DNA of 64,000 nt from Bog-473 sp963744225 (lineage in GTDB: Bacteria > Actinomycetota > Acidimicrobiia > Acidimicrobiales > RAAP-2), in the NCBI GenBank assembly GCA_963744225.1, contig CAVUSV010000003.1, forward strand, positions 62,001 through 126,000. Direction: 5' to 3'. Each line of letters starts with the position of its first letter. Positions within the stretch are counted from its first letter, which is position 1. The position numbers and the translations under genes were made by a program. The notes below the pieces were generated by a model. It ran no database searches. It saw only the letters and a list, made by a program, of their open reading frames with translations, and was not told the origin of the DNA. This document shows, one piece after another, positions 25,154 through 33,178 of the stretch.

Positions 25154-26442
25154 TCACCCGCCGAATCCTCGTCATTAGCCGCTCCCCGGCACTCAGCCGG
25201 GCCATCCAGGCGTCGCTCGGGCCGGGCTACCAGGTCGTCCCGAGCACCAACATCATCGACGTCGTCGACGAGGTACGCGAGCAGGGACCCTTCGACGTGT
25301 TGGTCGCGGGCCCCGTCTTCGACAGCCACGCCGGGATGGCCCGCCTGGCGACGCTCCGGGCGAGCACGGCCGTCCCGGCTGTCGTCCTCGCGCTCGGGCC
25401 CAAGCCCAAGGCCAATCTGGGCGACATCGTCCGGACCGGTGCGGTGGAGCTGGTGGAGTACCCGACGAGCAAGCGCCAGTTGGCGGCCGCGCTCAAGCGA
25501 GCCTTCGACATCTCCGACGTCTCGGACTCGGGGGCGGCACCCACGCTGCCCATCGTGGCCCATGGCGTTGTCGTCGACCGACCGAAATTCGCAGAGGTGT
25601 TCACCGTGGCGTCGTCGAGCGGTGGGTGCGGGAAGACGTTCTACGCCACTAACTTGGCCTGCTACCTGGCGGCCCAGACCGGCCAGCGTGTCTGCCTGGT
25701 CGACCTCGACCTGCAGTTCGGCGAGGTTTCGACGGCACTGCATCTGCGGCCGCGATTCACCATTTCGGACCTGTTGTCGCGGGAACCGGTGGACGACGAT
25801 GACCTCGACGAGCACGTGGAGCAGTACCTCGAGGAGCACGAGCTGGGCTTCTCGGTGTTGGCAGCACCGTTCAGCCCTGCCGATGCCGACATGATCGCCC
25901 CAAAGGACGTCTACAAAGTTTTGAGCTCGTTGCGCCGGCACTACGACTACATCGTGGTGGATACGCCGGCCCAGTTGTCCGAGATCGTCCTGGCCGCGTT
26001 CGATCATTCCACCCGCGTTCTCTGCATGGTGACCCTGGACCTGCCGAGCATCCGGAACATGCGGGTGTTCCTGACCACGCTCGAGAAGCTGCGCATCAAC
26101 AGCGAGGCGATCGGGGTCGTCCTAAACAAGGTGGAGGAGGACATCGGCATCGACATCCGTGATGTCCAAGAGGTGCTGGACGGCAAGATCGTCTCGGTTC
26201 TTCCCTACTCGCGCGAAGTCATGAAGTCGATCAACAGAGGAAAGCCGGCGCTCCTGTCGGCGGCGAATTCCGACATCGGCAAGAAGCTGGCCGGAGGTAT
26301 GCAGCAGTTCCTTTCGGGCGACGCGACGCCCGTTCTCGGCACGGGCACCAACGCTGCAGAAATCGGCGAGTCGCGCGGCGGCTTCTGGCGGCTGAGAAGG
26401 AAGGGACGCACCAACAAGGTGCCTGAGCTCGAGAGGGCCTAA
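25150..26442 (+). CDS. cpaE: Pilus assembly ATPase CpaE/TadZ
   Basis: A 430-residue two-domain protein. Residues 1-130 form a receiver-like domain (ILVISRSPALSRAIQASLG, FDVLVAGPVFDSHAG) without the full phosphorylation set. From residue about 150 there is a MinD/ParA-type ATPase: SSSGGCGKTFYATNLACYLA is a deviant Walker A in which the signature first Lys is replaced by Ser; LVDLDLQFGEVSTAL and YDYIVVDTPAQ follow. CpaE/TadZ localises the pilus machine. The C-terminal tail is basic (RLRRKGRTNK). Its stop is 5 nt before tadA. Confidence 0.9.
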   Translation: MITRRILVISRSPALSRAIQASLGPGYQVVPSTNIIDVVDEVREQGPFDVLVAGPVFDSHAGMARLATLRASTAVPAVVLALGPKPKANLGDIVRTGAVELVEYPTSKRQLAAALKRAFDISDVSDSGAAPTLPIVAHGVVVDRPKFAEVFTVASSSGGCGKTFYATNLACYLAAQTGQRVCLVDLDLQFGEVSTALHLRPRFTISDLLSREPVDDDDLDEHVEQYLEEHELGFSVLAAPFSPADADMIAPKDVYKVLSSLRRHYDYIVVDTPAQLSEIVLAAFDHSTRVLCMVTLDLPSIRNMRVFLTTLEKLRINSEAIGVVLNKVEEDIGIDIRDVQEVLDGKIVSVLPYSREVMKSINRGKPALLSAANSDIGKKLAGGMQQFLSGDATPVLGTGTNAAEIGESRGGFWRLRRKGRTNKVPELERA

Positions 26443-26447
26443 TCGCC

Positions 26448-28013
26448 ATGAACCTGTCTGAGAAGCTGGCCGCTGCCGATGGTGCCGCACCGCCGGCACC
26501 TGCGGCGCCGGCGGAGACGCCTCAAAACCGCCGAGCGGGGGATCTCGGGGGCCCGCCCGAGCGGCGTGGGGCCAGTCCCGTGGGGCTGCCGGGCGCCAAG
26601 GGCCACCCGATGCGGAGGGCGAGCGACCGGACGTCGCTCGACGAGCAGTGGAAGCAGTCCAAGGCGAAGGTTCAGTCCAAGGTCCTGGCCGAGATCGCTC
26701 CGGCTGCGGCCAACCTCTCGCCCGACGAACTGCGAGACAAGGTCCGGTCCACGGTCAACGAGATCCTCGAGCGCGAGGACATCGGCATCTCGCCCATCGA
26801 GCGCCAGCGCTTCGTCGAAGAGATCCTCGAGGACTCCCTTGGCTACGGGCCCCTCGAAGGGCTACTCGCAGACGGCAGCATCACCGAGATCATGTGCAAC
26901 TCGTACGACGAGATCTGGATCGAGCGCAAGGGCAAGGTCGAGCGCAGCGACATCGTATTCACCTCGCCCCACCAGTACCGGCGCATCATCGACCGCATGG
27001 TGCACGGGGTAGGGCGCCGAGTTGACGAGTCTTCACCCATGGTGGACGCGCGCCTGGCCGACGGCTCCCGCATCAACGCCATCGTGCCGCCGTTGGCCCT
27101 GCGGGGCCCCGTGCTGACCATCCGGAAGTTCCCCGAGCGTGCCCTCGTCATGGAGGACATCATCAACTTGGGTTCGCTCACCATGGACGCGGCGGTGTTC
27201 CTCGAGGCCCTGGTGCGGGGCAAGATCAGCTTGATCGTGGTCGGAGGTACCGGCACCGGTAAGACAACGATGCTGAATGTCTTGTCGAACTTCATCCCCG
27301 ACGGCGAGCGACTTATCACGATTGAGGAATCAGCCGAACTCCAGATCCAGGGTGCGCACGTGGTTACCCTGGAAACCCGTCCCGCCAATGCGGAGGGCAG
27401 TGGCGAGGTCCGTATCCGCGATCTCGTGCGTAACTCGCTGCGAATGCGACCGGATCGCATCATCGTCGGGGAGTGCCGAGGTTCTGAGACCCTCGACATG
27501 CTCCAGGCCATGAACACCGGTCACGCCGGGTCCATGACGACCGTGCACGCCAACACCCCGCGCGAGCTACTCGGTCGCCTCGAGACCATGGTCATGATGG
27601 GCGGGGTCGAGCTGCCCCAGCGCGCTATCCGAGAACAGATTGTCATGGCCGTCGGTTGCCTGGTCCAGTTGCAGCGGACCGCAGAGGGCCCCAGGGTCGT
27701 GCATTCGATCACCGAGATTCAGGGCATGGAGGGTGACACCGTCCTCCTTCAGGACATCTTCCACCGGGTGGACACCGCGGGGGGAATGGGGCGGCTGGTT
27801 CCGACCGGTCTGCGGCCCAAGATCCTCGACGAGCTCGCGCTCAGCGGAGTGGAGGTGCCGCCGCAGATCTTCCGGAACGACTCCGACCCCCTGATGGGCT
27901 CCGGGCGGTCCGGAGGGGGCCGTCACCACCGACCGGCGCGGCCAGGACGGGCGGTAGAGCCGCCATCGGACGAGCTCTACGAGATGCTGGCTCGCCGCCG
28001 CGAAGGGAGGTGA
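26448..28013 (+). CDS. tadA: Tad pilus assembly ATPase TadA/CpaF
   Basis: A 521-residue type II/IV secretion ATPase that powers Flp pilus assembly. A Pro/Ala-rich N-terminal extension of about 65 residues precedes the N-terminal domain (LEDSLGYGPLEGLLADGSI). The ATPase core has Walker A VVGGTGTGKTTMLNVL near residue 264, the Asp box RLITIEESAELQI, Walker B region RPDRIIVGECRGSET and the His box TGHAGSMTTVHANTP. The operon order cpaB-cpaE-tadA-tadB-tadC supports the assignment. Confidence 0.95.
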   Translation: MNLSEKLAAADGAAPPAPAAPAETPQNRRAGDLGGPPERRGASPVGLPGAKGHPMRRASDRTSLDEQWKQSKAKVQSKVLAEIAPAAANLSPDELRDKVRSTVNEILEREDIGISPIERQRFVEEILEDSLGYGPLEGLLADGSITEIMCNSYDEIWIERKGKVERSDIVFTSPHQYRRIIDRMVHGVGRRVDESSPMVDARLADGSRINAIVPPLALRGPVLTIRKFPERALVMEDIINLGSLTMDAAVFLEALVRGKISLIVVGGTGTGKTTMLNVLSNFIPDGERLITIEESAELQIQGAHVVTLETRPANAEGSGEVRIRDLVRNSLRMRPDRIIVGECRGSETLDMLQAMNTGHAGSMTTVHANTPRELLGRLETMVMMGGVELPQRAIREQIVMAVGCLVQLQRTAEGPRVVHSITEIQGMEGDTVLLQDIFHRVDTAGGMGRLVPTGLRPKILDELALSGVEVPPQIFRNDSDPLMGSGRSGGGRHHRPARPGRAVEPPSDELYEMLARRREGR

Positions 28014-28018
28014 GGAGC

Positions 28019-29008
28019 GTGCTGCTCGGAGCAACGAGCACCCAGGCCGAAGCGTTCGTCGCAGCCGTCCTCATCGGCGGCGGTCTCGCCCTCGCCGTCG
28101 TGGCGGTCATCATGCGCGTACGTACGAAGCAGCGCACGTTGGCCCAGATCCTCGACGACACGATGGGTACGGCCAACGTGCCGGTCGAAGTCGTCAGCGA
28201 GTCGCCCGAGCAAGGCGAGCTCTCTGCGCTGACGGTCCGGATCGCCGGCATCTTCGGGCGCATCGACACCAGCGGTGCCCTCGAACAGCGCCTCGAACGA
28301 GCGGCCATCCCGCTGCGGTCTGGCGAGTACATCGCGATCACCGGCGCGATCGCGCTCATGCTCGCAGTCGCGGTCGGAGTGATGGTGCGGACACCCTTCG
28401 CATCCATCATCGCAATCTTTCTGGTCGCTGGCATCGCCTGGTATCTACCGTCCCGGCGGGCTGCGAAGCGGATCAAGCAGCTGCAGGAGCAACTGCCCGA
28501 CGCCCTGGCACTGATGGCGGCATCGGTGGAGGGTGGTCAGACCTTCCAGCGCTCCATCGACATGTACCGCCGTGACGCCCGGGCGCCCCTGTCTGACGAG
28601 TTGGATCGGGTCATGGCCGAAGTGGTTGTCGGCTCTGACTTGGTCGTGGCACTGGAGAACATGGCCGAGCGCTCCGGCGTCGAAGATCTCAAGTGGGCTG
28701 TCGAGGCGGTGCGCATCCAGCAGTCGACGGGAGGCCGCTTGGCGCCCATCCTTCATACCCTCGCCGACTTCATGCGGACGAGGCAGGAGGTGCGCCGCGA
28801 GGTGCAGACGCTTTCTGCCGAAGGTCGCATGTCGGGCTACGTTCTCTTTGCCATCCCCCTCTTCCTAGTGGCGGCGTTGGAGATGAAGGATCCCGGTTAC
28901 CTGCAGCCCATGCTCCACGGTGCCGGCCTCATCGTCCTCATCGGTACCGCCGGGCTGATGGCGTTGGGCTTCTGGATCGTCCGCAAGATGGTCAACATCA
29001 AGGTCTGA
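28019..29008 (+). CDS. tadB: Tad pilus inner membrane platform protein TadB
   Basis: A 329-residue type II secretion F-domain protein. N-terminal helix (AAVLIGGGLALAVVAVIM), two mid helices near residues 100-150, the cytoplasmic F domain (QLPDALALMAASVEGGQTF, RSGVEDLKWAVEAVRIQQSTGG) and C-terminal helices. I chose GTG 28019, which has a perfect GGAGGTGA 7 nt upstream; GTG 28010 overlaps that site and the tadA stop. Pairs with TadC as the platform on which TadA acts. Confidence 0.9.
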   Translation: MLLGATSTQAEAFVAAVLIGGGLALAVVAVIMRVRTKQRTLAQILDDTMGTANVPVEVVSESPEQGELSALTVRIAGIFGRIDTSGALEQRLERAAIPLRSGEYIAITGAIALMLAVAVGVMVRTPFASIIAIFLVAGIAWYLPSRRAAKRIKQLQEQLPDALALMAASVEGGQTFQRSIDMYRRDARAPLSDELDRVMAEVVVGSDLVVALENMAERSGVEDLKWAVEAVRIQQSTGGRLAPILHTLADFMRTRQEVRREVQTLSAEGRMSGYVLFAIPLFLVAALEMKDPGYLQPMLHGAGLIVLIGTAGLMALGFWIVRKMVNIKV

Positions 29009-29017
29009 GGGGGTTCC

Positions 29018-29968
29018 ATGAACGGCGCGTACATCGTTCCCACGGTCGGCATCACGCTCATGGTGTTCGGGCTCGTGGGTGTCGGCGCGGCGACATTGCG
29101 TTCGCACAAGTCAGGCCAGCGGCTCGACTTCATCAGGTCGCTCGGCTCCGAGGCAGAGACCTACGCCGAAGCCGTGCCGACAATCGAACGGGTGCAGGAT
29201 CCGTTGGTCAACCGCGTCTTCGGACCGGTGCTCAACGGTTTGCGCCATAGCCTTTCGCGGCTCTATCCCTCAAGTGACATCGACCGCGTGCACGCCGACC
29301 TGCTCAAGGCCGGCCTGACTGGATCGGTGCGTGCCGAGGAGTTCGTTGCCATCCAGGTTGGCTCGGTCATGATCGGCATCGGCATCGGTCTCGTCTCCCT
29401 CGTGAGTGGCATCGTAAGCGTCAAGATGGGCCTAGCCATCCTGTTCATCCTGCCCATGCTTGGCGGGCTGGCACCCAGCTACTGGCTGCGGTTCCGCATC
29501 AAGAACCGGCGTGAGCAGGTGAAGAACGACCTGCCCGACCTGCTCGACCTCATGACGATCTCAGTGGCCGCCGGTCTCGGGCTCGAGCAGGCAATGCAGG
29601 TCTCGTGTGCGAGGTTCGAATCACCGGTGTGCCACGAGCTGCGCCTCACGCTGCGCGAGATGGAGCTCGGGCTCTCGCGTCACGACGCCTTGGAGAACAT
29701 GAAGCTGCGGACCGACATCGACGACCTCGTTACGTTCGCGGTCGTGCTCTCGCAGGCCGATGCTCTTGGGCTGCCAATTGGCCGGGTGCTGCAAGCCCAG
29801 TCCGACGAGATGCGAGACAAGCGTCGCCAGCGAGCCCGCGAGAAGGCGGCCAAGGTGCCGGTGAAGATCCTCTTCCCACTGGCCCTGTGCTTCTTGCCGG
29901 CCATCATGATCGTCGTGTTGGGTCCGCTCGTGGGACCAATCAAGCACGCCTTCCACGGGGGCGGCTGA
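29018..29968 (+). CDS. tadC: Tad pilus inner membrane platform protein TadC
   Basis: A 316-residue type II secretion F-domain protein paralogous to TadB. N-terminal helix (IVPTVGITLMVFGLVGVGAA), two central helices (MIGIGIGLVSLVSGIV, MGLAILFILPMLGGLAP), F domain with NDLPDLLDLMTISVAAGLGLEQAM and VVLSQADALGLPIGRVL, then the RRQRAREKAAKVPVKILFPL motif and last helix. The start is 9 nt after tadB; GAGGGGG is upstream. Confidence 0.92.
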   Translation: MNGAYIVPTVGITLMVFGLVGVGAATLRSHKSGQRLDFIRSLGSEAETYAEAVPTIERVQDPLVNRVFGPVLNGLRHSLSRLYPSSDIDRVHADLLKAGLTGSVRAEEFVAIQVGSVMIGIGIGLVSLVSGIVSVKMGLAILFILPMLGGLAPSYWLRFRIKNRREQVKNDLPDLLDLMTISVAAGLGLEQAMQVSCARFESPVCHELRLTLREMELGLSRHDALENMKLRTDIDDLVTFAVVLSQADALGLPIGRVLQAQSDEMRDKRRQRAREKAAKVPVKILFPLALCFLPAIMIVVLGPLVGPIKHAFHGGG

Positions 29969-30088
29969 GCCGAGCCCGTCCGTCCCCCGTTGGTGCCGGA
30001 GGAAATTGTGCGCTTGCTGGCTCCCGCACCCGCGCAGCAATCTGGCAGCCACTGTCGATTGAGAGGCAAAGCGTACAATGACCTGGGA

Positions 30089-30109
30089 GTTTCCACCGTC
30101 CTGCGGTGG
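30089..30109 (+). other. RNA hairpin in the leader of the LuxR-type gene
   Basis: TTCCACCG and CGGTGGAA form a perfect 8-bp stem around the loop TCCTG, 41 nt before the LuxR-type start codon and 120 nt after tadC. No T tract follows, so it may be a partial terminator, an RNA-processing site or a translation control element rather than a full terminator. Confidence 0.5.
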
Positions 30110-30149
30110 AAGGGAGTCGCTTCGTTGCGGAGCGGATGAGGGGGAGGGA

Positions 30150-30611
30150 ATGGCGAATACAGCCTCGGCGATCACGTGGCCGACCGCGCAACCGTCGGCG
30201 GACGAGGAGGTCAGCGGCGGATCGGAATGGATGTTCTACACCCAGGTCTCGGTGTCAGGGCCCTCGGTCTGCACGACGGTCCACCGGGGCGAGAGCCTGC
30301 GGGCGGGGCGAGCCACACTCACCCGTGACGACCTCCAGGTCCTCACAGACGACGACTACCGCGATCCCGTCACGACCCAGCGCCGAGAGGACGACAAGCA
30401 ATGGGGGCCCTGGTCGCTCACCCAGCGGGAGCTCGAGGTGCTGCAACTGCTGGCCGAGGGAGCCACCAACGGCGAGATTTCACAACGGCTCTATATCAGT
30501 CCTAAGACCACCAAGAACCACCTGGCGGCCATCTTCCAGAAGCTCGATGTCACGAACCGCACACACGCGCTGGTACGCGCTGTCGTCATGGGTCTCGTCA
30601 CCATCGAATAA
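30150..30611 (+). CDS. LuxR-type DNA-binding regulator of the Tad locus
   Basis: A 153-residue protein with a C-terminal LuxR/GerE helix-turn-helix: LTQRELEVLQLLAEGATNGE, then ISQRLYISPKTTKNHLAAIF and QKLDVTNRTHAL near residues 88-145. The N-terminal 85 residues are not a recognisable receiver domain. I chose ATG 30150 because GGGGAGGG lies just upstream; an ATG at 30078 would put a hairpin inside the coding region. It sits between tadC and the flp genes, so a role in pilin expression is likely, and NarL/LuxR proteins bind short dyads like the boxes seen here. That pairing is inference. Confidence 0.85.
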   Translation: MANTASAITWPTAQPSADEEVSGGSEWMFYTQVSVSGPSVCTTVHRGESLRAGRATLTRDDLQVLTDDDYRDPVTTQRREDDKQWGPWSLTQRELEVLQLLAEGATNGEISQRLYISPKTTKNHLAAIFQKLDVTNRTHALVRAVVMGLVTIE

Positions 30612-30642
30612 CAACTCGACGGCACAAAGGCCCTGCGTAATT

Positions 30643-30660
30643 GGTCCATAAAGCCTATGG
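30643..30660 (+). promoter_or_regulatory. GGnC-GCC-TATGG box upstream of flp1
   Basis: GGTCCATAAAGCCTATGG lies 100 nt before the first pilin start codon, the same distance as the flp2 box from its gene (83 nt) within 20 nt. A weaker related sequence, GGCACAAAGGCCCTGCG, is 22 nt upstream (30621-30637). Confidence 0.5.
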
Positions 30661-30759
30661 AGATACGCCGATCGGATAGCCGAGAATGTGCTGGGAACTC
30701 CAAATGGGTTCGGACAAACCGTACGAAATCCATTGGGGCGAGAGAGGGGAATCAAGGAA

Positions 30760-30987
30760 ATGACTGAGCTGTTTCTGAACGCGTTCTTCGCGGTACGTGG
30801 CTTCCACAGCAACCTGCTCGAGCGTGCACAGACCGAGCGGGGCGCCTCGATGGTGGAGTACGCATTGCTCGTTGGCCTGATCGCCGTCGTGGCCGTGGTT
30901 GCGGTGGCAGCGCTCGGAGGAGGGATCAAGGGTCTGTTCAACACCGCCAACACCTGCGTTGGTGGCCTGAACGGCGCCTCCTGCTAG
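30760..30987 (+). CDS. flp: Flp-type pilin 1
   Basis: A 75-residue Flp prepilin. The leader is long (28 residues, MTELFLNAFFAVRGFHSNLL and so on) and ends in TERG before ASMVEYALLVGLIAVVAVV, the Flp motif with Glu at +5 and Tyr at +6 after the likely Gly-Ala cleavage. The mature pilin is about 47 residues and ends in CVGGLNGASC with two cysteines. Start ATG 30760 follows AAGGAA. Nearly identical to flp2 at 31268 in the helix and tail. A strong terminator at 31067 follows, so each pilin has its own transcript end. Confidence 0.92.
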   Translation: MTELFLNAFFAVRGFHSNLLERAQTERGASMVEYALLVGLIAVVAVVAVAALGGGIKGLFNTANTCVGGLNGASC

Positions 30988-31066
30988 CCGGGGCGGCTTT
31001 CGCCGCAACGAGCAACGCAATGCTTCCCTAAGGGAAAATTCCCCCTTCCCCAATGGGATGACGGTT

Positions 31067-31097
31067 GGGCTGGGTCGGCTTCGGGCCGACCCAGCCC
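31067..31097 (+). terminator. Strong terminator hairpin after flp1
   Basis: GGGCTGGGTCGGC and GCCGACCCAGCCC form a perfect 13-bp stem with the loop TTCGG, 80 nt after the flp1 stop and before the flp2 box. GTCGTTT follows. It separates the two pilin genes into independent units. Confidence 0.8.
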
Positions 31098-31166
31098 GCT
31101 GTCGTTTAGGGGAATGAGGTGGCATTGCGGCGGCCTTCAAGAAATCTCCGTTGTCGTAACTCATTA

Positions 31167-31184
31167 GGTCAAAAAGACCTATGG
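31167..31184 (+). promoter_or_regulatory. GGTC-GACC-TATGG box upstream of flp2
   Basis: GGTCAAAAAGACCTATGG contains the perfect palindrome GGTC-N5-GACC. It lies 83 nt before the flp2 start. CATATA at 31192-31197, eight bases downstream, could be a -10 element. This is the cleanest copy of the recurring box. Confidence 0.5.
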
Positions 31185-31267
31185 ACCGTTGCATATAAGT
31201 GTCCGATGCTTACTCAAAGGACGAGCCTCATCAGATGGGGCTCGTCGGGGCAAGAGGGGAGCTTCAC

Positions 31268-31495
31268 ATGTTTGGATTGTTCATCAACGCGTTCGTCGCG
31301 GTACGAACTGCGCACGGAACGTTGTTCGAACGAGCTCGAACCGAGCGCGGAGCGTCGATGGTCGAGTACGCGCTGCTGGTGGGCTTGATCGCTGTGGTCG
31401 CCGTGGTAGCGGTTGCAGCACTGGGCGGAGGGATCTCCGGCCTGTTCAGCAGCGCCAACAGCTGCGTCGGCGGACTGAACGGCGCAAGCTGCTGA
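31268..31495 (+). CDS. flp: Flp-type pilin 2
   Basis: A 75-residue Flp prepilin, paralogue of flp1. Leader MFGLFINAFVAVRTAHGTLF ends in TERG, then ASMVEYALLVGLIAVVAVV and the tail SSANSCVGGLNGASC. Same length and same two C-terminal cysteines as flp1; the leader and the segment before the tail differ most. Start ATG 31268 is preceded by GAGGGGAG. A tandem duplication with separate promoter boxes and terminators suggests differential expression or dosage. Confidence 0.92.
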   Translation: MFGLFINAFVAVRTAHGTLFERARTERGASMVEYALLVGLIAVVAVVAVAALGGGISGLFSSANSCVGGLNGASC

Positions 31496-31592
31496 GACCG
31501 AGCTTGCTGAGACCATCAGCACGCTGAGGCGCCGCTAACGGACCAAGAACGCACTGCCGCCCACGAGGTGGTCAGGTTGCCGAGGGCAGCGG

Positions 31593-31622
31593 GGAGGGCT
31601 GGGTCGAAAGATCCGGCCCTCC
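31593..31622 (+). terminator. Terminator hairpin after flp2
   Basis: GGAGGGC pairs with GCCCTCC; the inner part GGGTC-GAAA-GATCC adds a further stem closed by a GAAA tetraloop, about 13 pairs in all with G-T wobbles. There is no T tract. It lies about 100 nt after the flp2 stop. Confidence 0.55.
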
Positions 31623-31698
31623 GTCGCGTCCAAGGTGATTCCGCTCTTGGGCGAGCACCCCTCTCGCTGCCCTGCGACTCGTGACGACGGGTCTCTCA

Positions 31699-31726
31699 GA
31701 ACTCTCAACACGTTTGTTGATAGTTC
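31699..31726. promoter_or_regulatory. 28-bp near-perfect dyad upstream of glnII
   Basis: GAACT-C-TCAACA, centre CGTT, TGTTGA-T-AGTTC: 11 of 12 arm positions pair. Located 199 nt before the glnII start in an AT-richer stretch. Such long symmetry points to a protein operator rather than a terminator. It does not match the GlnR box (GTnAC-N6-GAAAC). Confidence 0.55.
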
Positions 31727-31776
31727 CGGTAAACCATCGGCGGCGTCGAACGCGGCTTCACCCCGGATTTCATCGT

Positions 31777-31791
31777 CGGTTTACATAACCG
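31777..31791. promoter_or_regulatory. Small dyad CGGTT-TACAT-AACCG upstream of glnII
   Basis: A 5-bp-arm palindrome 134 nt before the glnII start. GGTTTAC here and GGTAAACC at 31728-31735 are inverted copies of each other, so the region may bind one regulator at two places. The identity of the regulator is not evident. Confidence 0.35.
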
Positions 31792-31924
31792 ATACGGCGG
31801 CGAAATAGGGTCCGGCGAGACTGCAACTGTCCGAGGAGTGCCTCGCGCCGCAGGGCGCCGTGCTCACCGGGGCCGCAGAACAGAGCATTTCACCACGGAA
31901 GAGAAGGCGAACACAGGAGAATCC

Positions 31925-32935
31925 ATGAGCTACCAGGCCGAGTACATCTGGATCGACGGGACGGAGCCCTCGCCGTTGCTGCGGAGTAAGACGAAGATCG
32001 TCGAGGACGGGAAAGAGCCCCCCATCTGGGGTTTCGACGGTTCGAGCACGAACCAGGCCGAGGGGAGCGACTCTGACTGCGTGTTGCAGCCGGTGTTCGA
32101 GTGCCCCGACCCCCTCCGGGCGGAGAACGACAAGCTCGTCATGTGCGAGGTGTTGCTGACCGACATGACGCCTCATCCGAGCAACACTCGGCGGGGTTGT
32201 GCCGAGGCGGCTGAGAAGTACGCCAGTTTCGAGCCCTGGTTCGGGATCGAGCAGGAGTACACGTTCTTCCAGTACGGGAGGCCTATGGGCTGGCCCGAGG
32301 CGGGGTTCCCCGCCCCCCAGGGGCCGTACTACTGCGGGGTCGGTGGGGACAAGATGCCGGGACGCGAGATCGTCGAGCGCCACACCGCCGCCTGCATGAA
32401 GGCGGGGCTTGGCATCGAGGGCACCAACGCCGAGGTGATGATGGGCCAATGGGAGTTCCAGATCGGCGTTCTCCCGCCCCCGCTCGTCGCCGACCAGCTC
32501 TGGACGGCCCGTTGGCTCCTCTTCCGCATCGCCGAGGAATTCGGCGTTTACGCCACGCTCGAGCCCAAACCCGTCCTCGGTGACTGGAACGGTGCCGGGG
32601 CTCACACGAACTTCTCCACCAAGGCGATGCGCGAGGACGGCGGCTGGGATGCGATCATCGCTGGCTGCGAGGCCATCGGGAAGCGCGTCGAGGAACACGT
32701 CTCGAACTACGGCATCGGCATCGAGAGTCGCCTGACGGGTGCACACGAAACGGCGCACTACACCAAGTTCACCTACGGCACGTCTGACCGCGGTGCGTCG
32801 ATCCGGATCCCGTGGCAGACCGCAAAGAACAAGAAGGGTTGGATCGAAGACCGCCGCCCGAACGCCAACATGGACCCTTACGTCGTGAGCCGGCTGATGG
32901 TCGAAACTGTCTGTGGGGCCGCCTCCGGCGACTGA
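31925..32935 (+). CDS. glnII: Glutamine synthetase type II (eukaryote-like)
   Basis: A 336-residue GSII that makes glutamine from glutamate, ammonia and ATP. Family motifs: WGFDGSSTNQAEGSDSD near residues 35-51, FGIEQEYTFF (metal-binding Glu), NAEVMMGQWEFQIG, GDWNGAGAHTNFST and the C-terminal DRRPNANMDPYVV. The length matches GSII (about 340) rather than GSI (about 470), and the adenylylation loop of GSI is absent, so control is by transcription. The start ATG 31925 is preceded by ACAGGAG. A strong terminator hairpin follows the stop. Confidence 0.95.
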   Translation: MSYQAEYIWIDGTEPSPLLRSKTKIVEDGKEPPIWGFDGSSTNQAEGSDSDCVLQPVFECPDPLRAENDKLVMCEVLLTDMTPHPSNTRRGCAEAAEKYASFEPWFGIEQEYTFFQYGRPMGWPEAGFPAPQGPYYCGVGGDKMPGREIVERHTAACMKAGLGIEGTNAEVMMGQWEFQIGVLPPPLVADQLWTARWLLFRIAEEFGVYATLEPKPVLGDWNGAGAHTNFSTKAMREDGGWDAIIAGCEAIGKRVEEHVSNYGIGIESRLTGAHETAHYTKFTYGTSDRGASIRIPWQTAKNKKGWIEDRRPNANMDPYVVSRLMVETVCGAASGD

Positions 32936-32947
32936 GCACGCCCGGCC

Positions 32948-33000
32948 GAACGCCGCCGGTTTCGGGGCCGAACCCCCCCTCCCCCGAGCCGGCGGCGTTC
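32948..33000 (+). terminator. Terminator hairpin after glnII
   Basis: GAACGCCGCCGG (32948-32959) and CCGGCGGCGTTC (32989-33000) form a perfect 12-bp stem. The 29-nt loop contains a second small stem (TTTCGG/CCGAA). It begins 12 nt after the glnII stop. Confidence 0.7.
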
Positions 33001-33178
33001 TCGCGCCGCCGTCAGGCTGGCGGGACGGGCCGGCCGCGCTGCGCCTCTGTTGCCAGGGCGGGTTCCTCCGGCCGAGCGAGTGACCCAACTGGAGCGCCGC
33101 TGTGTCGCCCGCGGTGAACTGGCTGATCTCACCCAGTCGAGGAGAACCCCGATTGGCCTGGTGAAGATCGGATGCGGC

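Larger units (their letters stand above)
31496..31924. other. Regulatory intergenic region between flp2 and glnII
   Basis: No gene is supported. In order it holds a terminator hairpin (31593-31622), a 28-bp dyad (31699-31726), and a smaller dyad CGGTT-N5-AACCG (31777-31791). The last two are probably glnII control sites because they lie 100-225 nt before its start. Confidence 0.6.
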
